A stretch of DNA of 64,000 bases. It comes from Chloroflexota bacterium (GTDB lineage: Bacteria > Chloroflexota > Dehalococcoidia > Lucifugimonadales > Lucifugimonadaceae). The position numbers were made by a program, and so were the translations under genes. Under the pieces are notes generated by a model. It saw nothing but the letters and a program-made list of their open reading frames with translations. It did not search any database and was not told the DNA's origin. The DNA lies in assembly GCA_029262735.1 (NCBI GenBank), contig JAJCYY010000036.1, positions 1 to 64,000 of the forward strand, written 5' to 3'. Below, piece after piece: positions 1 to 8,177 of this stretch (within the stretch, counting starts at the first letter, position 1; each line of letters opens with the position of its first letter).

Positions 1-826
1 CAAGGGCAGCCACTTCACCGTGGATGAGTCCAGTCTGCAACACCTCTTCCAGTACCTGGGTGAGAGAGTGGCCGGCACCGGAGGCGTGTGGCGAGGAGAT
101 CTGCCGGTCGTCACGTTCGTGGACTGATTTCATGATGAAGCCGACGCTATCGGCGGTCAGACCACCGTTCGCGTCCAGGGTCTTTGGGAACTCTGTCGCA
201 ATCTGGCGGTAGTAGTCGACGGTCGCATTTGCGAGAGCTTCGTCCACCGGTGGTGCGTCACCTCGATCAGCGTGCCAGCGCCACTCTGCAATTCCGGAAT
301 ACATGCAGAGAACGTCACCGATTCCGGCGGTGTTCAAGAACCACGGTGCTTCAAGCACGAGGTCGTAATCCACCAGCACATGCTCGAAGTCGCAGTACGG
401 CCAATCTGCGCCGCCACCAACTGTGCTGCGACCGTCCCACTTCGCAAAGATGCCGTGAATTATTGCTCCGGTTGAAACGGCGGTTGGCACCAGCCTGAGC
501 GGTAGATCCTTCTTGAGCGCAACATACTTCGACGCATCGAGCGCCGTTCCGCCTCCGATGCCGACAACCAGGTCAGCGTCGTCTGGAAGCGAGTTTGACG
601 CCTTTTCAAGGTGGTCCCAGTCGAGCATCTGAACGATGGCGTTACCGGCTGGTTGAGCGGAAAGATGGGGCTGTGCCGTTTTCCATGCGGTACGTGTGGC
701 CACTGCGATATACCGCGGCCACCGGGCGCTTTCGCTCTGTACGAGGCCGTGGCCGTATCGAACATCCACTTCCCTCGCCGGTCGAAACTTGTCTCCGCCG
801 GTCCAGCCTCGTCCCAGCTCTGCCAT
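1..826 (-). CDS. Glycerol-1-phosphate dehydrogenase-like (iron ADH/dehydroquinate-synthase fold), 3' end off window
   Basis: An open minus-strand frame of 275 codons runs off the left edge without a stop. It carries the nucleotide-binding GIGGGTALD at about residues 89-97, a conserved LVPTAVSTGA at 112-121, and three plausible metal ligands: Asp171 in GIGDVLCMYSGIAEW, His253 in ASGAGHSL and His269 in LIHGEVAAL. The GxGD...YxxIAxW pattern followed by GAGH and HGE resembles the EgsA/AraM glycerol-1-phosphate dehydrogenases more than ordinary iron alcohol dehydrogenases. Family members reduce dihydroxyacetone phosphate with NAD(P)H; the true substrate here is unknown. Two ATGs stand in tandem (829 and 826) after GGAGGTGA. 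The second has better spacing and was chosen. A sugar or polyol dehydrogenase of the same superfamily is the alternative. Confidence 0.75.
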   Translation of the reverse strand, partial: MAELGRGWTGGDKFRPAREVDVRYGHGLVQSESARWPRYIAVATRTAWKTAQPHLSAQPAGNAIVQMLDWDHLEKASNSLPDDADLVVGIGGGTALDASKYVALKKDLPLRLVPTAVSTGAIIHGIFAKWDGRSTVGGGADWPYCDFEHVLVDYDLVLEAPWFLNTAGIGDVLCMYSGIAEWRWHADRGDAPPVDEALANATVDYYRQIATEFPKTLDANGGLTADSVGFIMKSVHERDDRQISSPHASGAGHSLTQVLEEVLQTGLIHGEVAAL

Positions 827-899
827 CATTCACCTCCGTGAACCGCGCGCTATGGCGTGTCTTTTCTGTCGGACCGGACGGATATACCGCGTCTGTGTC

Positions 900-1823
900 T
901 TAAAGTTGGCGCAGTTTCGGGTCGAAGTAATCCCGGAGCCAGTCGCCCAGGAAATTAAACGCGAACACGGTCAGGAAAATCGCAGCACCGGGCATCATTG
1001 AAATCCACCATGCGCTCGAAATGAACTCTCGGCCATCGGAAACCATGCTGCCCCAGGCAGGTTGCGGAGCCGGGATGCCGATCCCAAGGAAACTGAGTAC
1101 CGATTCGGTGAGGATCAGGCTGCCGACCTGGAGAGTTGCAAGCACGATCACGATGTTGAAAAGACCGGGAGTGATATGCCGAACGGCGATACGTAGCGGC
1201 GAGGCTCCGGCGATCCTGGCCGCGGCAACGTAGTCCATGTCTTTCAACTGCAATGTAAGCCCTCGGGTCTGCCTCGCAAACGGTGGCCAACTGAATATCA
1301 CCAGCAGGATGAGAACCAGCCCGAGGCTGGCACCAAACACCACGGCGGCAACCAGCGCAACAAGTATGAATGGCACGGCATAGGTCAGATCGACAAATCG
1401 CATGATCGCTTCGTCACGGGCGCCACCAGAGTAACCGGCCACAATTCCCAGGACCGTACCGATTGCTCCTCCTGCGATCAGGACGATCCCGGCGACCATG
1501 AGCGATATTCTCGAACCGTGAATAATCCTGCTCAGAAGGTCTCTGCCTATCTGGTCAGCACCAAGAAAGTACTCGGCCGTCCCTTCGGATACCCATGCGG
1601 GTGGAGCCTTGACCTTGGAAAGGTCAGAGTGGAGTGGATCTTTTGGTGAGATCACGTTGGCGAAAATTGCCATCAGGGCGAGCAGAGTGATGATGGCGAT
1701 CGGCAGCAACGGATAACGCCGGGCGATCTTGTACGCCGAAGATCGCCGGATGCTCTTCAGGCGCCTCGGCTGATTGAAGCCCAGCGCTTCAGTAGATTCT
1801 GATTCTCGGATCGATGTAGACAT
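900..1823 (-). CDS. dppC: Peptide ABC transporter permease DppC-type (transporter 1)
   Basis: Integral membrane permease of the DppC/OppC family, about 307 aa. An N-terminal membrane segment (LLPIAIITLLALMAIFANVI) precedes the loop DPLHSDL and the GADQIGRDLLSRIIHGSRISL stretch typical of DppC. The EAA-type cytoplasmic loop for the ATPase follows (AARIAGASPLRIAVRHITPG), and the protein ends LRDYFDPKLRQL. The ATG at 1823 was chosen because the longer frame begins at a TTG deeper inside dppB; it overlaps dppB by 35 nt and has no clear Shine-Dalgarno. It is the last gene of the unit binding protein-DppB-DppC. No ATPase gene accompanies it, so it probably borrows DppD/DppF from elsewhere. Confidence 0.88.
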   Translation of the reverse strand: MSTSIRESESTEALGFNQPRRLKSIRRSSAYKIARRYPLLPIAIITLLALMAIFANVISPKDPLHSDLSKVKAPPAWVSEGTAEYFLGADQIGRDLLSRIIHGSRISLMVAGIVLIAGGAIGTVLGIVAGYSGGARDEAIMRFVDLTYAVPFILVALVAAVVFGASLGLVLILLVIFSWPPFARQTRGLTLQLKDMDYVAAARIAGASPLRIAVRHITPGLFNIVIVLATLQVGSLILTESVLSFLGIGIPAPQPAWGSMVSDGREFISSAWWISMMPGAAIFLTVFAFNFLGDWLRDYFDPKLRQL

Positions 1824-2712
1824 AGAGAAGGTCTGCAGCAAGGCTGCTTAACAGGTATACGCCGGCGAAGATCACAGTAAGTCCGGTAACCAGTGGGAAG
1901 TCGTTGTTCAGCGTCGCATCAACGGCCAGTCTTCCGAGGCCCGGCCACGCAAACACCGTCTCGACAACGACGGTCCCGGTAATGAAGCTCGCTAACAAAA
2001 TCGCTGCCACCGTCAACGGCGCGACAAGAGCGTTCTTGAGCGCGTGCTTGATGATGACGGTTCTCCGACCAACCCCCTTGGCACGCGCCAGTTTGATGTA
2101 TTCGCTATCAAGCACCTCCAGCAGCGCCGAGCGAGTGATACGCGCTATCCCGGCCGATGCCAGCCATCCTAGCGTTGCCACCGGCAGAACGAAGTTGGTC
2201 CAATCTCCGCGTCGCGACGTCGGTAGCCAGTCGAGGTACACCGCGAAGACATAGATGAGGACGATTGCTAACCAGAACGGCGGCGCTGCCTGGCCGACGA
2301 GCGCGAATCCGCGTATGAACAGGTCGAGGAAGGTACCGCGTTTAACTGCGGACGCCACGCCAAGACTGACTCCGAGCAGTACTGCGACGGCATACGCGAT
2401 TCCGGATAGCTGCAACGTGGCCGGTGCTCTTTCCTTGATGACGTCCAGCGAGTTGCGCTTGTGCCACACGGAGTCTCCAAAGTCGCCTGTAACGGCATTA
2501 CCTGCCCAGAGCAGATACTGCATAACGAGCGGCTTGTCCAGACCGAGGTCTTTGCCCCTGGCGTCCCACACTTCCTGCGACCAGCGGGTGCCCGGTGTCA
2601 TGTACAGAAGTCTAGGGTCGCCAGACATTCGCGACAGTGCGAACACGAGGATCGAGACCCCGATCATCACGAGAACCATGTACGCAAGGCGTCGGACCAG
2701 GAATCGTGTCAT
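1789..2712 (-). CDS. dppB: Peptide ABC transporter permease DppB-type (transporter 1)
   Basis: DppB/OppB-family permease of 307 aa. It starts with the usual N-terminal helix (FLVRRLAYMVLVMIGVSILVF-type) and the periplasmic loop with GDPRLLYMTPG. The EAA loop EYIKLARAKGVGRRTVIIKHALKN contacts the ATPase. The end YVYIDPRIRIY is characteristic of DppB. It follows the binding-protein gene after a strong hairpin (2773-2803) and overlaps dppC, so the two permeases are probably translated together. The substrate is likely a short peptide or related compound but cannot be fixed from the sequence. Confidence 0.9.
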   Translation of the reverse strand: MTRFLVRRLAYMVLVMIGVSILVFALSRMSGDPRLLYMTPGTRWSQEVWDARGKDLGLDKPLVMQYLLWAGNAVTGDFGDSVWHKRNSLDVIKERAPATLQLSGIAYAVAVLLGVSLGVASAVKRGTFLDLFIRGFALVGQAAPPFWLAIVLIYVFAVYLDWLPTSRRGDWTNFVLPVATLGWLASAGIARITRSALLEVLDSEYIKLARAKGVGRRTVIIKHALKNALVAPLTVAAILLASFITGTVVVETVFAWPGLGRLAVDATLNNDFPLVTGLTVIFAGVYLLSSLAADLLYVYIDPRIRIY

Positions 2713-2772
2713 TCGGCCAGTTTCCAGACACTCCGACCGGTGGCTTGCCGGTCTGGTTCAAGAATCAAACAC

Positions 2773-2803
2773 AACGGGAGGGCTGTTTGCAAGCCCTCCC
2801 GTT
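2773..2803 (-). terminator. Strong intercistronic hairpin after binding-protein gene
   Basis: A perfect 12-bp stem (AACGGGAGGGCT at 2773-2784 with AGCCCTCCCGTT at 2792-2803) and a 7-nt loop. It lies 46 nt past the binding-protein stop and before dppB. Only a weak T-run follows on the minus strand. It probably acts as a partial terminator or 3' mRNA stabiliser that makes the binding protein more abundant than the permeases. The other two peptide transporters here have the same arrangement. Confidence 0.7.
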
Positions 2804-2849
2804 TAATACGGCGCAATCCTAACTCACGCCCACAGGCAATTGGTCTGAC

Positions 2850-4682
2850 CTATTTAATCGTCTCCGGCCTGTTCGGCAATACGTCCTGGGAGTTGTACGG
2901 GTCCCATTCAGTGATCCTGGGTCCGACTGCAAACAGGACGGCGGGAGCCTGGAACATGGGCACGAATAGCATCCAGTGCGTCATGTAGTCCTGTACCGCA
3001 ACGTTGTTTGCGATGCGAGCCTCGAGAGACCTTTCAGTTGCGTTCGACAGTCCCGTGTCACACACACTCTGATCCAGGGTGAAGCCGACGATGTGGCCTG
3101 CATTTGGACAGACGTACCGGGCCGAGGTGGCTCCGGGTATCCAGTTGATGCCATGCGTAAACGGCACATTGATGGTCTTATCGACCGTCTGCGGCCGCCG
3201 CGCTGCATACTCAGTCTTGTCTATCGTTATCTGTATGCCTAACTCCTGGCGCCACATAGCCGCCGTTGCTTCGGCTGCGGCCTTCGTGCCCGGCCCGAAG
3301 GTGCTGGGGATCCATAGCTCCATGTCGAAGCCGTCTGGATAGCCCGCATCTGCCATGTACTGCCGTGCCATGTTCGGGTCATACGGGATGTTCCACTCGG
3401 TCTTGTGCGCAGGATCGTCTGGCAGGACGTTCTGCCAGGCGTAGATCACCCTTCCTCTGCCTTCGAGGATGTTGTCGATGATCGACTGCTGGTCGACGGA
3501 CATCGCCATCGCCCAACGGACCTTGCGTGCGCTTTCCATGCTGGCCGGGTCGGCAGGATCGCCGATCCAGGGGAAGTCGTCAGAAGCAACTGCGTCATCA
3601 AAGCCGGGTCGCGGCATGACGCCAGTCTCACATCCCGGGCACTCCTGGCTCCAGTAGTTACCCGCCATCTGGAAACCCTGCGGCCGGGCGATTCCGATCT
3701 CCTGGACCCGTCCATTTATCGCTGCTACTGCAGAGTTGATGGTCTGGGCGGATAGCTCACCGATATCGATCTCACCAGCACGCAGAGCGGCTTCCCGGGT
3801 GGCAGCTTCCGGCATGTTTACCACGGTGATGTTCTTTACGTGGGCATCGGTTCCGGACCAGTGGTTCGGAACCATCTCAAGTTCCACTTTGTCGTCAGCT
3901 ACCCACGCAGTGGCCTTATATCGGCCGGTGCCAATCGGCGTTTTGGCGTAGCCCTCTTCACCGAGGTCGTCGAAGGCCTGCTTGTTGACGATCACAATAC
4001 CGTTGAATCCGGCGTTGCCCTGCAGCCACGCCCATGTTGGGTCAAAGCCTCCAACCTCAATGTTCTGCCGGACTGTCATCGAGTCGACGATGTCGAAGCC
4101 GACCTTCATCTCGGGGCCGATCTCTTCAGCTCCGTTGTTCACCGAATCCAGCGCGAATGCCTGGTTGTAGGTCCAGGACACGTCCTCGGCGTCAACAGTT
4201 CCCCAGTTGCCGCCATTGTCGTGCCAGGGGACATTTGGACGGATCTTGAATGTGATGCTGGTGAAATCTGAAGCGACTTCCCACGATTCCGCTATCGCCT
4301 TGTCCGCGGGACTGTATCCCGTGTGGTCAAGCGGCGGCGGGCTCGGCGGCGCAACGTGCGGCGCTCTAACCAGGGTCTCGTAGACCGAGAAATCCTTACC
4401 GATGCCTCCGATGGCGTTGATGTCCCGGCGAGGATCTTGGATGAGCGGCGGAAGTTCCGCGACGGCTATCACGACATCGTCTAGCTCATCGCTCATCGCG
4501 GGTTCCGTGGCAGTTGCAACCGGTATTGCTGTTGCCGTTGGAGATGTCCCGCTGGGCCGAGTTGTGGCCGTTGCGGCGGGCTCATCACTGCTACCGCACG
4601 CCACTGCGGCCAACATCAAGGCAGAAAGTCCGGCCGTCAACACGAAGAATTTCTGCTTCGTCCACAGTTTCGAAATTGCCAT
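2850..4682 (-). CDS. Extracellular solute-binding lipoprotein, family 5 (transporter 1)
   Basis: Peptide/nickel-type substrate-binding protein of 610 aa, anchored outside the cell. The signal peptide ends at a lipobox-like LAAVACGSS near residue 29 and is followed by a Thr/Ala/Pro-rich linker (residues about 33-60). Family 5 signatures include a SWEVASDFTSITFKIRPN-type segment near residue 135 and the later YDPNMARQYMADAGYPDGF. The ATG at 4682 is preceded by GAAGGGA about 7 nt upstream. It is the first gene of a transporter unit with dppB and dppC and is probably transcribed from the promoter at 4849-4877. The ligand is not deducible. Confidence 0.9.
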   Translation of the reverse strand: MAISKLWTKQKFFVLTAGLSALMLAAVACGSSDEPAATATTRPSGTSPTATAIPVATATEPAMSDELDDVVIAVAELPPLIQDPRRDINAIGGIGKDFSVYETLVRAPHVAPPSPPPLDHTGYSPADKAIAESWEVASDFTSITFKIRPNVPWHDNGGNWGTVDAEDVSWTYNQAFALDSVNNGAEEIGPEMKVGFDIVDSMTVRQNIEVGGFDPTWAWLQGNAGFNGIVIVNKQAFDDLGEEGYAKTPIGTGRYKATAWVADDKVELEMVPNHWSGTDAHVKNITVVNMPEAATREAALRAGEIDIGELSAQTINSAVAAINGRVQEIGIARPQGFQMAGNYWSQECPGCETGVMPRPGFDDAVASDDFPWIGDPADPASMESARKVRWAMAMSVDQQSIIDNILEGRGRVIYAWQNVLPDDPAHKTEWNIPYDPNMARQYMADAGYPDGFDMELWIPSTFGPGTKAAAEATAAMWRQELGIQITIDKTEYAARRPQTVDKTINVPFTHGINWIPGATSARYVCPNAGHIVGFTLDQSVCDTGLSNATERSLEARIANNVAVQDYMTHWMLFVPMFQAPAVLFAVGPRITEWDPYNSQDVLPNRPETIK

Positions 4683-4848
4683 GACCGAGTCCCTTCAAAG
4701 AGATGGTGCGGTTAACTCGTTTTCAGGAGCCGCAGGTCGTTCAATCCGCTGCGAAATCCTGAGCACAACTGTAACGCGTCCGGGTGGTATTCGTCGTAAA
4801 GACGGGGGTGAATAGGATGAGTCGTCACTATCTGGCAGAACGTTGGGG

Positions 4849-4877
4849 ATATTAGCAGGAGTGATATACAGGGTCAA
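4849..4877 (-). promoter_or_regulatory. Putative sigma70 promoter for transporter 1
   Basis: On the minus strand, TTGACC (4877-4872) is separated by 17 nt from TAATAT (4854-4849). This would start transcription near 4842 and leave a leader of about 160 nt before the binding-protein ATG at 4682. The rest of the 350-nt gap 4683-5032 shows nothing else except the short leader frame at 4977-5006. Confidence 0.5.
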
Positions 4878-4976
4878 TGATTTTTCAAGTTGGCGACTAC
4901 TCACCCGGGGGCGGCTCGAGGGTTACTGGATGACCCGTTTCGTGGGCAAGTCAGGAGTTGTGCGCAGGAGGTTTAA

Positions 4977-5006
4977 ATGCGAATACCGCGCTGTTCGAAC
5001 ATCTAG
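4977..5006 (+). CDS. Possible 9-codon leader ORF
   Basis: An ATG 5 nt after a perfect AGGAGG opens a frame of only nine residues (MRIPRCSNI, then TAG), ending 26 nt before the ATG of the downstream sugar-isomerase-like gene. The ribosome site is stronger than that of the main gene. It could be an upstream ORF that tunes translation, or a chance arrangement. Confidence 0.3.
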   Translation: MRIPRCSNI

Positions 5007-5032
5007 CTGGAACACGGTCCGGAGAGAACATC

Positions 5033-5998
5033 ATGAAATTCTGTTACGCCCACCGCCGCTATGTCCTGTATCCCGACGCACTTGCCATACAGACCGTTGA
5101 CGACCTGAAGCCTAGCGACTATTCCGATGAGTTCATCAGGAAGGTGGTCGAGACTGGTTTTGAAGGGATCGAACTACCCGAGACCACGCTGGCTGCTCTT
5201 GGAGACGATGCAACGGCAGTCACAGCCTTCAGTAAACGATTTCAAGATGCCGGAGCCCTTGCCGTTGCAGTTCGAACTGGAGGATCCTTTCTCAACCCTC
5301 GCTATGCTGAGGAAACGCGGAAGCGGCTCAGTTCTGCTGTGGGCTATGCCGGGATGATCGGAGCTGGGATCGTAAACGTCGCACTGGGCAGCCCGACGCC
5401 GAATCCGGGGAAACCCGGTAATCCTTACCCGAACGAGATCGGCGCCTCTTTCGGATGGAGCCGCCTGGAGGTTTCGAGCCGAGACGCGAGCGTTTTCGAC
5501 TTCGAGCGCACGGCCGATGAGTTGCGAATTGCGTGCGATGTGGCGAGCGAATTTGGTGTCACGATCTGCGCCGAAGTGCACCCCTACACAATAGTCGACA
5601 ACTCATGGTCTGCCCTGTTGATGCACAGGCTGGTCGCACGGGACAACTTCGGAATCAACCCCGATACAGGCAACCCGTACTGGTCGTATGCGGTGCCTGA
5701 GGAATCGACTGAAGAGTTCATGGATGCGGTCGCTCCTGTTTCCGTGTACTGGCATTGCAAGAGCATGATGCGGATCTACCACCCCGAGAACGAGAGAGCG
5801 GTATTCGTGAGAGTTCCGCTGCCGGACGGGGAGGTCGACTACAGGTACGCGATGTCAGCCATGATCGATGCCGGATTCGACGGCTACCTGGCAATCGAGA
5901 GTTTGCAGGCGGGCGATCAGTGGTATCGCGATGGCCGTAGTCTCGAGTACGCGAAGGCGCTGGCGAAAGAGATCGAAAGCGCACAGCCGAGTTCATAG
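5033..5998 (+). CDS. Xylose isomerase-like TIM-barrel protein (sugar isomerase/epimerase family)
   Basis: A 321-aa protein of the AP-endonuclease-2/xylose-isomerase-like superfamily, which isomerises or epimerises sugars and sugar acids in the cytoplasm. The pattern of metal ligands typical of the fold is visible: Glu in FGVTICAEVHPYT, Asp/Asn in FGINPDTGNP, His in VSVYWHCKSM and a C-terminal Glu in YLAIESLQAG. The ATG at 5033 was chosen because GGAGAG lies 7 nt upstream; a longer in-frame TTG start at 4958 has no good ribosome site. It is divergent from transporter 1. The exact substrate is unknown. Confidence 0.8.
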   Translation: MKFCYAHRRYVLYPDALAIQTVDDLKPSDYSDEFIRKVVETGFEGIELPETTLAALGDDATAVTAFSKRFQDAGALAVAVRTGGSFLNPRYAEETRKRLSSAVGYAGMIGAGIVNVALGSPTPNPGKPGNPYPNEIGASFGWSRLEVSSRDASVFDFERTADELRIACDVASEFGVTICAEVHPYTIVDNSWSALLMHRLVARDNFGINPDTGNPYWSYAVPEESTEEFMDAVAPVSVYWHCKSMMRIYHPENERAVFVRVPLPDGEVDYRYAMSAMIDAGFDGYLAIESLQAGDQWYRDGRSLEYAKALAKEIESAQPSS

Positions 5999-6066
5999 CC
6001 GCTTGGTATGAGTGAAAGCCGCGGTCAAAACTCATCAACGGGTTCGCTGTCGGCGAAGAAAAAAAA

Positions 6067-6154
6067 TGGCGGAGGGTGCGGGATTCGAACCCGCGTGGGA
6101 TTAACTCCCTCCCGCTTAGCAGGCGGGTGCACTAGGCCTCTATGCGAACCCTCC
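6067..6154 (-). tRNA. trnS: tRNA-Ser(GCU), CCA encoded
   Basis: Reading the minus strand, the acceptor GGAGGGT (from 6154) pairs with ACCCTCC. The anticodon arm is CCCGC-CTGCTAA-GCGGG with anticodon GCT, which reads AGC/AGU serine codons. A long variable arm (AGGGAGTTAATCCC) fits a class II tRNA. The T arm is GCGGG-TTCGAAT-CCCGC. The discriminator is G, as usual for Ser, followed by CCA at 6069-6067. A run of eight T (6066-6059) directly after CCA probably ends transcription. The rest of the 5999-6273 gap shows no other feature. Confidence 0.96.
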
Positions 6155-6273
6155 GCGGAGTGGCCAGAACTACCAATCCACTATATCCGTCGAAGATGCC
6201 GGACCGCAAAGCTGGTAAGCGCACATTCTAAATCGGTATGACTAGTTTCGACAGTCACCGTGTGAGGTCTCGG

Positions 6274-7077
6274 TTACTTGACCAATCGGCGGCGCATCAA
6301 CCAGACGGCTATTGGCCAGAAGACCACTGTCAGACCGATCATGTACAGCCCCGACCAGAGGTGCGTTAGCTCCAACGAGTTCGTAGCGAACCCGCGTGCT
6401 ATGTGAACGCCCGGCGTAAGCGGCATCGCCCAGGCTATCGGCTGCACCCAGTCTGGCAGGACTGAGATTGGGAAGAACGAGCCGCTAAAGAAGTAGAGCG
6501 GCGTTGCGACCAGCGTGAACACCAGCGAGAGGAAAACGGTGTACGGCGCGGTGGCTGCGAAGAAGAATCCCATTGTGCCGAACACCATTCCGGTCAGCAC
6601 TGCAGGTATCAGGATGCCGATGACGGTCCAATCATCAATCCACCCCAGGGCGGCGGCAAACGCTGCTACCGAGATCGTCGTCATCACTGCCCGGGTCACA
6701 GCCCACGCTACGTCTCCAAGAGTCAGTTCGAAGACGGTGACGGGTGTTGTCAGTTGCGTTTCGTAGATCTGGCTATCGATTCGTTGGTACGCGTTCCACG
6801 AGGTTTCGAACAGCGCATGAAACATGGCCGAGCCCATGACGATTCCGGGCGTGACGAACTCTGCATACGAATCGGCACCCTCAACCTCAGTGACGAGCTT
6901 GCCGATTCCGAAGCCGACTGCGACGAGCGCGACCGCTGGCTCGACCAGCACCCAGGTGATCATGATCTTCCAGTAGCGGACATACGCGGTCCAGTGCCGG
7001 AGCCAGATTCCGGTCACACTGCGCCAGCGTATAGCGCCTGCGCCGGTCATTCGATTGGATGCTGCTGATAGCGTCAT
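6274..7077 (-). CDS. ABC-2 type transporter permease
   Basis: A 267-aa membrane protein with about six hydrophobic segments (for example WVLVEPAVALVAVGFGIG, ILIPAVLTGMVFGTMGFFFA and FLSLVFTLVATPLYFFSG). The motif FSGSFFPISVLPDWVQPIAWAMPLT before the last third is typical of NodJ/DrrB-like ABC-2 exporters. Its ATG overlaps the ATPase stop by 4 nt (ATGA), so the two subunits are translationally coupled. It probably exports a drug, lipid or polysaccharide; the substrate is not evident. Confidence 0.88.
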   Translation of the reverse strand: MTLSAASNRMTGAGAIRWRSVTGIWLRHWTAYVRYWKIMITWVLVEPAVALVAVGFGIGKLVTEVEGADSYAEFVTPGIVMGSAMFHALFETSWNAYQRIDSQIYETQLTTPVTVFELTLGDVAWAVTRAVMTTISVAAFAAALGWIDDWTVIGILIPAVLTGMVFGTMGFFFAATAPYTVFLSLVFTLVATPLYFFSGSFFPISVLPDWVQPIAWAMPLTPGVHIARGFATNSLELTHLWSGLYMIGLTVVFWPIAVWLMRRRLVK

Positions 7078-8024
7078 TCGTCTCGCAACTCCCGCCCCGT
7101 CAGCGAAATAAAGACGTCCTCAAGATTTCCCGGTCTGAACGTCGCCCGAACGCCGGCGATTCCTGACACGTCCGGTCTCTTGCCGTTTTGCGAAGTGACG
7201 GTCGCTATTGCGCCTACTTCGATGAGACGGAAAGAGGTTTCCGCCAGGCGGTCCCGTAGCTCTGAGAGCGCTGAATCTGAACTGGTACGCACCTGCGCTA
7301 CCTCCTGGCCAGCGTGCTCCTCAACCAGGTCGTCCGGTGCGCCCTCGGCGAGAATCTTCCCGTGGTCCATGATCGAAAGGCGGTCGCACAGCGTGGCAGC
7401 CTCTTCCATGTAGTGTGTCGACATGAGCACAGTTACTCCGGCCCGCTTCATCACCGCCAGCTGCTCCCAGACACGGTTGCGACTCTGCGGATCAAGCCCG
7501 GTTGTCGGCTCGTCCAGCACTACGACCGGTGGTTGCGTAAGGAGTGCACGTGATATAGCGAGCCTTCGCTTCATGCCGCCGGAAAGCTCATAAACGTTGG
7601 ATGACTGTCTGTCCTCAAGTCCGAAGAAGGTCAGCACCTCTATCGCACGTTCCTTCGATTTTTTTCGGGAAAGACCTTCGAGGTAGCCGTGAAGCGTCAG
7701 GTTTTGCAAGACGGTAAGGCCGCTGTCATGGCCGTCGTGCTGGGTTACCACGCCGAGTATCTCTCGCACTTCTCGACCGCGCTCACTGACATTCATGTCT
7801 CCGACCTCGATGCTGCCGGAGGTGAGCGGAGAAAGCGCGCTGAGCATTCGCATTGTCGTGGTCTTGCCGGCGCCGTTCGGGCCGAGCAGACCATATGTTT
7901 CGCCCTTGTTCACCTGGAACGATATGCCGTTGACCGCGTTGATCTCTCCGAACTGCTTGTACAGGTTTTGCACGCGGATCATCGGTCGGTCAGCCGAATC
8001 GTTGTTGTCAGGCTTGCTGTTCAA
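7074..8024 (-). CDS. ABC-2 type transporter ATP-binding protein
   Basis: A 316-aa NodI/DrrA-like ATPase. Walker A is GLLGPNGAGKTTTMR near residue 50, the signature YELSGGMKRRLAISRAL near 145, and Walker B is VVVLDEPTTGLDP near 165; the H-loop is MSTHYMEEA. A C-terminal domain typical of DrrA follows. The longest frame begins with a TTG at 8024. An ATG at 7982, right before IRVQNLYKQFGE, is an alternative; neither has a clear Shine-Dalgarno. It powers the permease encoded directly downstream. Confidence 0.88.
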   Translation of the reverse strand: MNSKPDNNDSADRPMIRVQNLYKQFGEINAVNGISFQVNKGETYGLLGPNGAGKTTTMRMLSALSPLTSGSIEVGDMNVSERGREVREILGVVTQHDGHDSGLTVLQNLTLHGYLEGLSRKKSKERAIEVLTFFGLEDRQSSNVYELSGGMKRRLAISRALLTQPPVVVLDEPTTGLDPQSRNRVWEQLAVMKRAGVTVLMSTHYMEEAATLCDRLSIMDHGKILAEGAPDDLVEEHAGQEVAQVRTSSDSALSELRDRLAETSFRLIEVGAIATVTSQNGKRPDVSGIAGVRATFRPGNLEDVFISLTGRELRDE

Positions 8025-8074
8025 GGTGATGGGTTAGCGTGGTGGGTGAGTTGTGATCCGGGCGCGAGAGACCG

Positions 8075-8138
8075 GACATTTGCACCGACGCGAACTTCCA
8101 CTGTAGCGCGAATTGGCTGATACGGGATAGCAAATGTC
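8075..8138. repeat. Spaced inverted repeat GACATTTGC...GCAAATGTC
   Basis: Two perfect 9-bp arms (8075-8083 and 8130-8138) are separated by 46 nt in the gap between the ppc stop and the ABC-2 ATPase gene. Similarity extends outward as ACCG(G)ACATTTGC with one indel. The position upstream of the exporter genes would suit a pair of operator half-sites; a weak long-loop hairpin after ppc is the alternative. Confidence 0.4.
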
Positions 8139-8177
8139 GGTGAGTGTTGCCGTCCTGGGAGCGGCCTGGGAAAGCGG

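Noticed and set aside
24-1001. Several plus-strand frames of 60-104 codons at the left end
   Set aside because: They lie antisense to the continuous dehydrogenase frame, which has recognisable motifs and a ribosome site.
4958-5032. Longer in-frame TTG start for the sugar-isomerase-like gene
   Set aside because: No ribosome site for that start; the ATG at 5033 has GGAGAG and gives a family-like N-terminus.
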